Part shown: in pieces, positions 53,757-62,489 of the stretch
Layout: each line of letters begins with the position of its first letter
Position numbering within the stretch: position 1 is the first letter of the stretch
Assembly: GCA_013112545.1 (NCBI GenBank)
Contig: JABFGJ010000001.1
Coordinates: 1-64,000 of the forward strand
DNA: 64,000 bases
Direction: 5' to 3'
DNA from: Bacteroidota bacterium
Lineage (GTDB): Bacteria; Bacteroidota; Bacteroidia; Flavobacteriales_E; Vicingaceae
Notes under the pieces: generated by a model
Database searches by the model: none
What the model was told of the DNA's origin: nothing
What the model saw: only the letters and a program-made list of their open reading frames with translations
Made by a program: the position numbers and the translations under genes

Positions 53757-53880
53757 TGTCTGGTTCCATGTATGTTAAATGTAACAAAATAGATTGAATT
53801 ATAGCAGAAGACCTCCAAGGTTTTCCTCCAAAGGCGGACAAGTGAAAACCTTGGAGGTCTGGCCAATTGCACTATCCATA
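53757..53880. repeat. Hairpin repeat family, copy B
   Basis: About 124 bases shared with copy C at 56352-56475. It has a left part (TTCCATGTATG, AAAATAGATT) and a hairpin ACCTCCAAGGTTTTC...GAAAACCTTGGAGGT. The order of the parts is the same in both copies; copy A has only the hairpin half. Confidence 0.75.
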
Positions 53881-53882
53881 TT

Positions 53883-53915
53883 AGACCTAACAGGTTTCTA
53901 AAACCTGTTAGGTCT
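53883..53915. repeat. Perfect palindrome AGACCTAACAGGTTT
   Basis: AGACCTAACAGGTTT-CTA-AAACCTGTTAGGTCT, 15-bp arms. This is a common Bacteroidota intergenic palindrome. It lies in the gene-free stretch 53881-54238. Confidence 0.75.
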
Positions 53916-54238
53916 CAAACACAATCTGTCCGCCGTCAGTTGAATTACAAACAAAGAACTGCAACTCAATGGTTCTGCTTTTTCATTTAAAGATGGGAAT
54001 ACTTCCTAAAAAAAGTCACAAAAAAGCTATCTGAAAGCGAACGTTATCTATTAAATCCCCATAGCAAAAAAAAGTAGGCAGACCGAAGGGTGTTATCCTG
54101 AGCTGCGCCGAAGGTGATACCCTAAGCTGCGCCGAAGGGGCTGAGCTCAACACAGGCCCTATTGATTACGTCCTTCTTGTCCCGTTTTTCGGGAAACGCA
54201 AACTGCATTAGAGCCTAATTGTTGGCAGTAGTACTTTA
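53916..54238. other. Gene-free stretch with short tandem repeat and cassette-edge motif
   Basis: No coding frame. It holds two direct copies of AGCTGCGCCGAAGG (near 54100 and 54125), a repeat often seen in Bacteroidota spacers, and the motif GTTGGCAGTA at 54221-54230. That motif is the same as the cassette-start motif at 307-316. Confidence 0.5.
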
Positions 54239-54553
54239 TTATTCAATCTGATTTTCATCATTCATTTTAGTCGGATTTTGTCGTGTGTCAAAGACATCAT
54301 TAATTATAATTTCATTATCTACAATTCTGTAAATAAGTTTATAATGTCCACTTATTAAGTATCGGTGATTTTTATTTAGAATTGTTAAATTAAGTTCTAC
54401 TGGACCAGAATTCGGGTTTTTTATTAATTGTTTCGAGGATTTAAGTATTTGTTTTCTGATTTTATGAGCAAGTTTTTTATTTACTTCAATTGAATAATAA
54501 TCAAAAATGTCTTTTAAATTTCTGATAGCAAAATCAGTCCAAACTATTTTCAT
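54239..54553 (-). CDS. ParE/RelE-family toxin
   Basis: About 104 residues from the ATG at 54553 (three codons inside the longest frame, two bases after the antitoxin stop). RelE/ParE fold: MKIVWTDFAIRNLKDIFDYYSIE, KIRKQILKSSKQLIKNPNSGPVE, HRYLISGHYKLIYRIVDNEIIINDVFDTRQNPTKM. The terminal D-x-R-Q-x-P is typical of ParE-like members in Bacteroidota, which target gyrase or mRNA; the target is not decidable here. It is the second gene of the pair with the antitoxin upstream. Confidence 0.87.
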   Translation of the reverse strand: MKIVWTDFAIRNLKDIFDYYSIEVNKKLAHKIRKQILKSSKQLIKNPNSGPVELNLTILNKNHRYLISGHYKLIYRIVDNEIIINDVFDTRQNPTKMNDENQIE

Positions 54554-54555
54554 TG

Positions 54556-54792
54556 TTACCAATTTGCTGATATTCTCTCTAAATCTTCTTGGCTTTTTAC
54601 ATTCCCATTATTGAAATCCAATTCAGATTTTTCAATTCGATTAACTAATTCCTCGACAGTGAATGGTTTTAATTCAGGATTGTGTTCAATCTCTCTTTTT
54701 AGGATATAATTTTCCAATTTTTCAAAAAATATCTCGTCCTTAATTTGGGCTAGATAAGTTATTAAATTGAGTTTTCGAGTTTGTAAATCCAT
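54556..54792 (-). CDS. Antitoxin of the ParE/RelE pair
   Basis: 78 residues: an N-terminal helical segment (MDLQTRKLNLITYLAQIKDEIFFEKLENYI) and a C-terminal acidic tail (ELKPFTVEELVNRIEKSELDFNNGNVKSQEDLERISANW) of the kind that wraps ParE-type toxins. No clear DNA-binding domain is visible. The promoter-like repeat at 54859-54893 lies 67 bases upstream. Confidence 0.82.
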   Translation of the reverse strand: MDLQTRKLNLITYLAQIKDEIFFEKLENYILKREIEHNPELKPFTVEELVNRIEKSELDFNNGNVKSQEDLERISANW

Positions 54793-54858
54793 AATTCGCG
54801 TATTTAATCAAAAATACAGTTTTTTACTAAATGTTTATTTGAAAAACAATTTTCTGTA

Positions 54859-54893
54859 TGTTCATTAAGATACATGCGTTACAAAGTTAAAGG
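54859..54893 (-). promoter_or_regulatory. Promoter-like repeat, copy 2
   Basis: Minus-strand copy of 3918-3952 with one base difference, containing TAACTTTG (-7-like box). It lies 67 bases upstream of the antitoxin ATG, in the same relation as copy 1 to its gene. Confidence 0.4.
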
Positions 54894-55361
54894 TAGATAA
54901 AATTAACACTTTCAATTTACTAAATAACAAAAGCCGTGCAGCGGCTTTGTATATTTCTCATTTTTTACAAAACTGCAAACGGATTTTGTGGGATTGCAAA
55001 TAGGGAAGAAGCCAACCAAACTGCCTTACCCACAATGAACTATACAGCGTGTTATGGGCAGTTATTTTTTATTAGCCTTGTTCTCAGTCCGTCAATTGGG
55101 TGTCAGATTATCAGTCCATACGTTAAGTAATTGAAGCAAATACGTTGCCAACTTGAAAATCTATAATCGGCTGATTTTGTTTGTTCAAAATCGAAATTGA
55201 TGAAGTCAATTTAGTCAAATAGTTAAGTAAGTTTTGAGTTTAATTATCAGTCGAAGTGTTAAAGCGAAGTTGAAAGGTTGGATGTTTTGCAGAAAACTTA
55301 AATGAACAACTGTTTGGAAATTTTCATGAGATATTAAAAGATGGCAAGTGACTTAAAGTGA
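54894..55361. other. Gene-free stretch with hairpins and the left end of a cassette
   Basis: No convincing gene. A hairpin AAAGCC-GTGCA-GGCTTT-like element lies near 54930-54948, and another AC-AAAA...TTTT-GT type near 54968-54990. GTTATGGGCA at 55051-55060 is the exact complement of TGCCCATAAC at 56171-56180, so it is the left end of a cassette holding the next gene. The remaining 300 bases show no feature I can name. Confidence 0.5.
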
Positions 55362-56093
55362 TTATACCCCATTTTTCCCTTTATTGAAAATAGTTCTTAA
55401 TTCGTTTGCCTTCATATAAATCATAGATTCAGAGTTCAAATTTTTCTCTAATTCATTTAAAGTTTCTTCAAAAGTCTTATTTTCAGAATTATTTTTTAGG
55501 TACCCATCTAATTTGTTAAAGTTGGCTTGGTTGAGATGTTTAAATGCTCTCAAAACATTATTTAAAATTGGGACTATTCTGTCAGTTCTGTCACACTGTT
55601 TAAGGAGTAGAGCAGATTTAAGACTACTACCAATACTACCCATAAAATTCTTTTCGATAAATAGAGCCCTGCCTTGCAAATAGTAGGTATTTGCATCTAA
55701 TTCAACTAATGCTTTTTCGTTTTTATTTTCTAGTCTCTCAATCCTATCCTCGTATTTCTGAATCAACAAATCAACTTTTAAATCATTGGTCTCTTTTAAA
55801 TTATTAAGTTTAGAATCAAACTTATCTTTAATACCATCTGTTAATTCTTTTAGGTCTTTCCTTTGAAAATATTGAACGACTATTGGAACTATTATTCCGA
55901 GTAAGGTGATAACAAAAATGAGCTTTAACCAGGCAGAATCGTAAAATGAATTTACTTCAGATATGATGGTATTTTGATTCTCAATTTTATATATAAGTTT
56001 ATCTAGTTGATTTTGAATTTGTAATGAGTCAATCGCTTGAGTCAGAATTTTGTTTTTTTGATTTAGTATGTCTATTGTACTGTCTTGTTTCAT
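55362..56093 (-). CDS. Hypothetical membrane-anchored coiled-coil protein
   Basis: About 243 residues from the ATG at 56093 (MKQDSTIDILNQ). Residues about 5-50 form a coiled coil. One membrane helix is at about 56-77 (WLKLIFVITLLGIIVPIVVQYF). A second long coiled coil follows to about residue 130 (KDLKELTDGIKDKFDSK..., IQKYEDRIERLENKNEK). The remainder is helical (YYLQGRALFIEKNFMGSIGSSLKSALLL), with the look of TPR-like repeats. No catalytic motif is seen. It is the only gene between the two exact 10-bp inverted ends at 55051 and 56171, in antisense to the cassette direction. Confidence 0.62.
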   Translation of the reverse strand: MKQDSTIDILNQKNKILTQAIDSLQIQNQLDKLIYKIENQNTIISEVNSFYDSAWLKLIFVITLLGIIVPIVVQYFQRKDLKELTDGIKDKFDSKLNNLKETNDLKVDLLIQKYEDRIERLENKNEKALVELDANTYYLQGRALFIEKNFMGSIGSSLKSALLLKQCDRTDRIVPILNNVLRAFKHLNQANFNKLDGYLKNNSENKTFEETLNELEKNLNSESMIYMKANELRTIFNKGKNGV

Positions 56094-56170
56094 GTTTTTA
56101 ATATGTATTAAAACCCACATTGGAGTTTATTTGCTATTTATGATTAATAGAATTACCAAATTTTATCAAT

Positions 56171-56211
56171 TGCCCATAACACCCGAATAAAGCGAAAAGT
56201 ACGTTTATTCG
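56171..56211. repeat. Cassette end and attC-like hairpin
   Basis: TGCCCATAAC (56171-56180) is the complement of GTTATGGGCA at 55051. It is followed at once by a hairpin CGAATAAA(G)CG/CGTTTATTCG (56184-56211). A matching right-hand core was not found afterwards, so this may be the end of an array or a decayed site. The rest of 56121-56351 has no gene. Confidence 0.45.
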
Positions 56212-56351
56212 CCCTATATGATGCTATTGTTTTTTTCAAATATAAGGTATCTATCGGATTTTTAATGCTTCATACCAAAATGAACAAATTTGCAGCCCAA
56301 TTTCGGCTAGCCCCTCATTGTATTATTAATTGGTATAAATGTGATAAAACT

Positions 56352-56475
56352 TGTCTGATTCCATGTATGCTAAATGTAGCAAAATAGATTAAAATATAGC
56401 AAAGGACCTCTAAGGTTTTCCTCCAGAGGTGGACATGTGAAAACCTTGGAGGGCTAGCCTATTAATCTATCCACA
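56352..56475. repeat. Hairpin repeat family, copy C
   Basis: Same order of parts as copy B: TTCCATGTATG, AAAATAGATT, then ACCTCTAAGGTTTTC...GAAAACCTTGGAGGG. It has more mismatches in the stem than copy B. It lies 26 bases from the end of the antiporter gene. Confidence 0.75.
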
Positions 56476-56501
56476 TCAAATTCAGCATCCTATTTCTTAA
56501 A

Positions 56502-58484
56502 TTATTTCACCAATTTATGAAACTGCTCAATTTTGCTTTGATTTCCTTGTATATAAAGAATATCGCCTTGTTTAATGATTTCATCGGGCTGCACACTTTC
56601 TAGCATTTCCTCTTTTCGCTTTATGCCCAAAATGTTTATGCCATAATCAGCTCGTAGGTTCAATTCATTTAATGGTTTTCCAAGAAATTGATTGCTGTCT
56701 GCAAGCATCCGCAAACAAGTGATGTTAAAATCAACTAAGTCGCTTGGTCGATAGGTTGTAGGACGTTTAAAATCGCCTTTGAATAATTGATAATTATCTG
56801 CCCTAACTTTTTCTATTAAGTCCTCTATATCGTCTTCTGGAACAAGGAAATTTTGAAGCACTCGGGTAAAAATTTGTAAAGAGGTTTCAAACTCTTCTGG
56901 AATTACCTCATCGGCACCTAATGCAATCAATTCGGAAGTTTCCTTAACGTATCGAGTTCTTACCACCAAATAAAGGGAATCAGAATGTGAACGAATATTT
57001 TTAATTATGCTTCTGGTGGCATAATTGTCAGAAATAGCGATAACCGCAGCTCTTGCATTAGAAAGACTTACCGTTTCAAGTATATGATCTTGAGTAGCAT
57101 CACCAAAAATTATAGGTACTCCTTTTGCTTTTTCTAACTTTACTGTTTCCGCGTTCATCTCAATTACGACATACGGAATATTACTTGCCGCAGCTGCTCT
57201 AGCTAAGTTATTTCCATTGATTCCATAACCTATAATTACTAAATGATTTTCCAAGTCATGATTGACTATTTCTGCTTTATCTTTTTTGGAAACCAATGTG
57301 CTGTCGAGCCCTAGTTTCTTTGTCACTCCAATAAACCGATCTGCAATATGCTCTGAAAAAATGATGACAAAAGGTGTTAAAATCATAGAAACGATAGAAA
57401 CAGACAAGAAATATTGATTGGTTTCGGCGGTTAATAATTCGTATTCTATCCCAACTTTTGAAAGTATAAATGCAAATTCTCCAATTTGAAACAGTGAGAA
57501 ACCTGTCAACAATACCGTTCGAGTGGGATACTTTAAAATGGCCACTGCCGCCGCTGCTATTGCAGATTTTACAACAAACACAACCAAAAGCAAAAGTGAA
57601 ATAACAGGTATATTATCTATAAAGAAACTCAAATCGAGCAACATGCCCACTGAAACGAAAAAGAAACTAGTAAAAAGCTCGCGAAAAGGTAGAATAATAC
57701 TTGTAGCCTGATGACTATATTCTGACTCAGAAACAATTAACCCTGCAATAAAAGCCCCCAATGCTAATGACAAGCCTGCTTCGGAAGTCAAAAATGCAAT
57801 TGCAAAACAAAGGGTAATGGTTACCAATAAAAAAAGCTCTTTACTATTTGTTTTTGCTACGGCATGCATTAAACGCGGCACGATATACCTTGCACTTACA
57901 AAGGTGATGGCTAGCACTATAACCGTTTTAACAATTAAAGACAAAATACTCATTCCAAGATTGTTAGATTCCCCTGCTATCATTGGTGTAATGAGCATCA
58001 TCGGCACTACAATAATGTCTTGAAAAATTAAAATTGCCAAAGCATTTCTGGCATGTGGTGCGGAAATCTCTTGTCTATCTTGTAAGGTTTTTAAAACGAT
58101 AGCAGTGCTTGACAATGAAAATAGAAACCCAACAAACACTGCCTCACTCCATGAATATCCCATGAGGTAATAGGTCAATGCTGAAACTGCTACTGTTACT
58201 CCAACTTGGAATGCCCCTCCAACAAATACTGTCTTGCGTATAGAAATTAATTGCTTTATAGACATCTCCATACCAATGACAAAAAGCAGTAAAATCACCC
58301 CAATTTCTGATAAGATCTCAACTTGTTCTACTTCATTTATAAGACTAAGCCCATAAGGGCCGATAATAACTCCAGTTAGAAGAAAACCAATAATAGAAGG
58401 AAGTTTGAGTTTTTGCAGCACAAAAACGATTACAACTGAAAAACCTAAAAGGATGAGTATGTCTTGTAATAATGGTAAATGCAT
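56502..58484 (-). CDS. Kef-type cation:proton antiporter (CPA2) with RCK domains
   Basis: 660 residues. About twelve membrane helices in the N-terminal 385 residues form a Na+/H+ exchanger domain (PYGLSLINEVEQVEILSEIGVILLLFVIGMEM, LFSLSSTAIVLKTLQDR, FRELFTSFFFVSVGMLLD). Then an RCK_N domain with the NAD-binding HLVIIGYGINGNNLARAAAASNI (about 413-530), and an RCK_C domain at the C-terminus (LNELNLRADYGINILGIKR). This is the YbaL/KefB group: potassium or sodium exchange for protons gated by ligand binding to the RCK. It stands alone. Specificity for K+ rather than Na+ is inferred. Confidence 0.9.
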   Translation of the reverse strand: MHLPLLQDILILLGFSVVIVFVLQKLKLPSIIGFLLTGVIIGPYGLSLINEVEQVEILSEIGVILLLFVIGMEMSIKQLISIRKTVFVGGAFQVGVTVAVSALTYYLMGYSWSEAVFVGFLFSLSSTAIVLKTLQDRQEISAPHARNALAILIFQDIIVVPMMLITPMIAGESNNLGMSILSLIVKTVIVLAITFVSARYIVPRLMHAVAKTNSKELFLLVTITLCFAIAFLTSEAGLSLALGAFIAGLIVSESEYSHQATSIILPFRELFTSFFFVSVGMLLDLSFFIDNIPVISLLLLVVFVVKSAIAAAAVAILKYPTRTVLLTGFSLFQIGEFAFILSKVGIEYELLTAETNQYFLSVSIVSMILTPFVIIFSEHIADRFIGVTKKLGLDSTLVSKKDKAEIVNHDLENHLVIIGYGINGNNLARAAAASNIPYVVIEMNAETVKLEKAKGVPIIFGDATQDHILETVSLSNARAAVIAISDNYATRSIIKNIRSHSDSLYLVVRTRYVKETSELIALGADEVIPEEFETSLQIFTRVLQNFLVPEDDIEDLIEKVRADNYQLFKGDFKRPTTYRPSDLVDFNITCLRMLADSNQFLGKPLNELNLRADYGINILGIKRKEEMLESVQPDEIIKQGDILYIQGNQSKIEQFHKLVK

Positions 58485-58786
58485 TCGCTTATTTAGTGTT
58501 TTAAAATTTATTGTTCATCTTGATTATCCCTATTATTCAACGCTTAGTACAAAGGTTAAAGCGCTTTATACTTCATTTAAACAAAATCATGAAACAAATC
58601 AAAAATGTAATTTTGCAAATATAATTGGGTTCTATTGCAAATTCAATCTAATTTTTATCTGTTTGTTGCTAAGTATAAAGTTTAGGTCTTTTTAATTGAA
58701 GCTTAAATTCGAGTCGAAAGATAATGATTTGATTTCCTTTTTACCGGAATAATAATAGATAGTTCAAATCGTAAAACCAGTTTGTA
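58485..58786. other. Gene-free spacer
   Basis: 302 AT-rich bases between the antiporter and the NYN gene. Frames that cross it have no start context and no family resemblance, and no repeat or hairpin longer than a few bases is seen. It should hold the antiporter promoter; no clear TAnnTTTG box could be chosen. Confidence 0.4.
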
Positions 58787-59572
58787 TTATTTTAGTTTAA
58801 CTAGTGGATGATTTAAGCCATTAACCTCATTTTTTATAATGGTGTATTTTCCCAAGCTTTCAAAAAGCTGTGTCAGTGTCTTAAATCCGTAGGTTCTTGA
58901 ATCAAAACTCGGGTCAATTTTTCGAAGTGATAAACCAACTTTTGCGATGTATGCTTCTTCTTCTTCATTATTGATTGAAATTTCAAAAGCTTTGTCTATA
59001 ATGCTAATATCAAGCTTGGGCTTTTTGGGTTTTCTTTCAGTTTTCTCATTCGCAATCGCGCTTGTTTTCTTTACACTAGTTTTTTCATTTGAGTCTATAT
59101 TTGTATCCGTATTATCCTCTGTAAGCTCAAGATCGGGCAATAAATTTTCGCTAAATGTAAAAATCTCACAAGAATTCACAAATGCAACTGGGGTCATTTT
59201 TCTACCGATTCCCATTACAAAAAGTCCTTCTTCTCGTATTCTTTTGGCAAGCCCTGTATAGTCACTATCGCTTGAAACTATGCAAAAGCCATCAACACTC
59301 TTGCTGTGCAGAATGTCCATTGCGTCAATAATTAATGCGCTATCAGTAGAGTTTTTGCCAGTTGTGTAAGAAAATTTTTGAATTGGATTAATGGAATGCT
59401 GATTGATAACTTCTTTCCAACTATTCATTTGCGGAATGGTCCAATCTCCATAAATTCTTCTTATCGTAGCTTTCCCATATTTAGAAACTTCCGCTAAAAG
59501 CTCCTTAATTAATTTTGCCTGAGCATTATCACCGTCAATTAAAACTGCAATGTTAAACTTTGAATCATTCAT
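58787..59572 (-). CDS. NYN-domain (LabA/DUF88-like) protein with OST-HTH/LOTUS domain
   Basis: 261 residues. The N-terminal NYN (PIN-like nuclease) domain has acidic residues in AVLIDGDNAQ, STDSALIIDAMDIL and GFCIVSSDSDYTGLAKRIRE, a usual metal-binding set. A linker rich in Glu, Lys and Thr (about residues 145-180) leads to a LOTUS/OST-HTH domain (about 185-261; LSLRKIDPSFDSRTYGFKTLTQLFESLGKYTI). Such proteins are thought to bind or cut RNA. It is a single-gene unit between the antiporter and aconitase genes. Confidence 0.86.
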   Translation of the reverse strand: MNDSKFNIAVLIDGDNAQAKLIKELLAEVSKYGKATIRRIYGDWTIPQMNSWKEVINQHSINPIQKFSYTTGKNSTDSALIIDAMDILHSKSVDGFCIVSSDSDYTGLAKRIREEGLFVMGIGRKMTPVAFVNSCEIFTFSENLLPDLELTEDNTDTNIDSNEKTSVKKTSAIANEKTERKPKKPKLDISIIDKAFEISINNEEEEAYIAKVGLSLRKIDPSFDSRTYGFKTLTQLFESLGKYTIIKNEVNGLNHPLVKLK

Positions 59573-59683
59573 TGTATTCTGATTTTTTAAATTACAGCAT
59601 TACTCACTGCGTTTTTAGCAAGAAAATCAGTTTTAAATCAACCGACTTATTTGATTGTGAATCGTTTTAATACCTAAAAGCAA

Positions 59684-62410
59684 TTATTTCTGTTTTAGAA
59701 AGTCCCTTAAGATATACTGTAAAATTCCACCGTTTTTATAATAAACGACTTCAATTTCAGAATCTAACCTTGCTTTTGCATTAAATGCTATTTTATCACC
59801 TGAAGAATTTTTAGCCATTACCTTTATTATAGAACCTGGTTGAATATCTTCAATACCAATAAAACTAAAACTTTCATCTCCTTTTATACCAAGGCTTTCA
59901 GCATTTTCTCCATTCATAAACTCTAATGGCAATACACCCATTTGCATGAGGTTACTGCGGTGAATTCGTTCAAAACTTTCTGTTAACACTACTTTTACTC
60001 CCAACAAAGAAGTTCCTTTCGCTGCCCAATCTCTGGAAGAACCACTGCCGTATTCTTTTCCTGCAATGACAATTAAAGGAGTTTCATCTTGCTGGTATTT
60101 CATTGCTGTTTCAAACACACTAAGTGTTTCATTCTTGGGGAAATAAGTAGAAAATCCACCTTCTTTTTCGGTAATCTTGTTTTTAATCCGAACATTGGCA
60201 AAAGTTCCACGCATCATCACTTCGTGGTTTCCTCTTCTAGATCCGTAAGAGTTGAAACTTCCTTTTTTCACTCCTTTGTCAATTAAGTATTTTCCTGGAG
60301 CGGAATCTTCACTAAATGCACCAGCTGGTGAAATGTGATCTGTGGTTACAGAGTCGCCAAGATAAAGCAAAACTCTAGCATCGTGTATGTCTTTTAAAGC
60401 TTCAGGCTTTTCACTCAAATCTTTAAAAAATGGCGCTTCTTTGATGTAAGTTGAATCATCGCCCCAAGCATAATCTGTGCCTTCAGCAATTTGCAATTTT
60501 TGCCATTGCTCTTCTCCATCAAAAATAGTTTTATAAACTTCTTTGAAATCTTCAACCGTCATGCAATCTTCTATGGTTTTATTGATTTCTTCTTGGCTTG
60601 GCCAAATGTCTTTCAAATACACGGGCAATCCATTAGGATCAAAACCCAATGGGTCGTTTATAATGTCTATGTCAACTCTTCCCACCAATGCATAAGCAAC
60701 CACAAGCATAGGCGACATCAAGAAGTTCATCTTCACCTGAGAATGTACTCTGGCTTCAAAGTTTCGATTACCAGAAAGCACAGACGCAACCACCAAATCA
60801 TTATCAACTACTGCATCTGCTATATGTGGTGGCAATGGTCCACTGTTTCCTATACATGAAGTACATCCATAACCTACGGTATGAAAACGCAAGGCATCTA
60901 AATCTTCTGAAAGGCCTGAGCGATTTAAGTAATTTGTAACTACTTTAGAGCCAGGCGCCAAACTTGTTTTCACCCAGCTTTTTGTTCTTAAACCCCTTGC
61001 TAGTGCTTTACGAGCCACTAAGCCCGCTCCTACCATTACAGTTGGATTTGAAGTATTGGTGCAAGATGTAATTGCGGCAATCACAATGCTTCCATCACTT
61101 AAGCGGTATTCTGAATTCTTTAATTTAATGTTGACCGTTCTTAAGCCATTTTTAGTTTCAACGGAAACTCCTGGTGAGTTACGTGTATCTACTTTAACAT
61201 ATTGGGTTCCTGAACCACCTTCTTCCATCCAACGATTTACATATCGTTTTTCTATCGATACATATTCTCTACTGAACTCTTTTTTTAATAGTTCTGCAAA
61301 CTTTTTATCTAAATCTTCTGCAAATATTTTATCTTGAGGTCTTTTTGGTCCTGAAACGGTAGGTCTTAAAGAGTTTAAATCCAGTTCTACCACCTCAGAA
61401 TATTCAATTTCTTCTTTACCAGTTCGCCACAATAAATTCTCTTCACAATATGTTTTCACCATATTTCGATGAGCTTCCGATCGATTGGTTTTTTTCATAT
61501 AGTCCAATGTTTGCTCGTCAATTGGAAAATAAGTTACCGTGCAACCAAATTCTGGTGACATGTTGGAAATAGTGGCACGATCGGTAACAGTTAAATGATT
61601 AAGTGCATCGCCAAATACTTCAACAAATTTTCCTACCACTCCAACATTGCGCAGTAATTGAGTGATGGTTAACACCATATCTGTAGCCGTACATCCTTTT
61701 GGTATTTTACCACTAAGTTTTAACCCTACAACCTCTGGACAGGCAAAATAAATGGGTTGACCCAACATGGCTGCCTCAGCTTCAATACCACCTACGCCCC
61801 AGCCTACAACACCAATTCCATTAACCATTGGAGTGTGAGAATCTAATCCTACTAAACTGTCAGGAAATATCCAGCCATCTCTTTCAATTACTCCTTTCGC
61901 TAAGTATTCTAAGTTAACTTGATGGCAAATGCCCATGCCTGGAGGAACTACGGTGAAATTATCTAATCCTTTTTGCCCCCATTTTAGTAAATTATAGCGT
62001 TCACTATTTCGTTCATACTCCTTTTCAACATTTTTTTGAAGTGAATAATCTGTTCCGTAATAATCTACTTGAACCGAATGATCTATAATTAAATCTACTG
62101 GGATTTTTGGGTTTATCTTACTCCCATCTCCTCCCTTTCGAACAACTTCGGAACGTAAAGAAGCTATGTCAACTACAGATGGAACTCCTGTAAAATCTTG
62201 CATCAAAATTCGAGCGGGCTTAAAAGGAATTTCTTTGTTTTGTCCTTTAGATTTCCAATGCTTTAACGTGTTTAGATGCTCTTCAGTTATCGCAAAATCA
62301 TCTTGATTGCGCAAAACGTTTTCTAATAATATTCGAATAGAAAAAGGTAAACGATGAATATTTACACCTTCTTGCTCTAATTTTCTAAGTGATGCTATTT
62401 TTTGATTCAT
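59684..62410 (-). CDS. acnA: Aconitate hydratase A
   Basis: 908 residues, full length, AcnA/IRP type. The 4Fe-4S cysteines are in ITSCTNTSNPTVMVGAGL and GYGCTSCIGNSGPL. The C-terminal swivel domain contains YLGDSVTTDHISPAGAF and GKEYGSGSSRDWAAKG. It interconverts citrate and isocitrate in the TCA cycle. The upstream small secreted protein gene ends 79 bases before it on the same strand, so it may share a promoter or have its own. Confidence 0.96.
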   Translation of the reverse strand: MNQKIASLRKLEQEGVNIHRLPFSIRILLENVLRNQDDFAITEEHLNTLKHWKSKGQNKEIPFKPARILMQDFTGVPSVVDIASLRSEVVRKGGDGSKINPKIPVDLIIDHSVQVDYYGTDYSLQKNVEKEYERNSERYNLLKWGQKGLDNFTVVPPGMGICHQVNLEYLAKGVIERDGWIFPDSLVGLDSHTPMVNGIGVVGWGVGGIEAEAAMLGQPIYFACPEVVGLKLSGKIPKGCTATDMVLTITQLLRNVGVVGKFVEVFGDALNHLTVTDRATISNMSPEFGCTVTYFPIDEQTLDYMKKTNRSEAHRNMVKTYCEENLLWRTGKEEIEYSEVVELDLNSLRPTVSGPKRPQDKIFAEDLDKKFAELLKKEFSREYVSIEKRYVNRWMEEGGSGTQYVKVDTRNSPGVSVETKNGLRTVNIKLKNSEYRLSDGSIVIAAITSCTNTSNPTVMVGAGLVARKALARGLRTKSWVKTSLAPGSKVVTNYLNRSGLSEDLDALRFHTVGYGCTSCIGNSGPLPPHIADAVVDNDLVVASVLSGNRNFEARVHSQVKMNFLMSPMLVVAYALVGRVDIDIINDPLGFDPNGLPVYLKDIWPSQEEINKTIEDCMTVEDFKEVYKTIFDGEEQWQKLQIAEGTDYAWGDDSTYIKEAPFFKDLSEKPEALKDIHDARVLLYLGDSVTTDHISPAGAFSEDSAPGKYLIDKGVKKGSFNSYGSRRGNHEVMMRGTFANVRIKNKITEKEGGFSTYFPKNETLSVFETAMKYQQDETPLIVIAGKEYGSGSSRDWAAKGTSLLGVKVVLTESFERIHRSNLMQMGVLPLEFMNGENAESLGIKGDESFSFIGIEDIQPGSIIKVMAKNSSGDKIAFNAKARLDSEIEVVYYKNGGILQYILRDFLKQK

Positions 62411-62489
62411 GATGTATTTTTTACTGGATTTGATAAAGATAACCTTAGTATCTAAGATAAAGTACAGATTAAGAAAGTTTTTATACCTC

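Noticed and set aside
54936-55130. 64-codon frame on the plus strand (MQRLCIFLIFYK...)
   Set aside because: It runs across the hairpins and the cassette end GTTATGGGCA; its codons come from site sequence, not from a protein.
58405-58695. 96-codon frame on the plus strand
   Set aside because: It begins antisense inside the antiporter gene and has biased, low-complexity composition with no domain.
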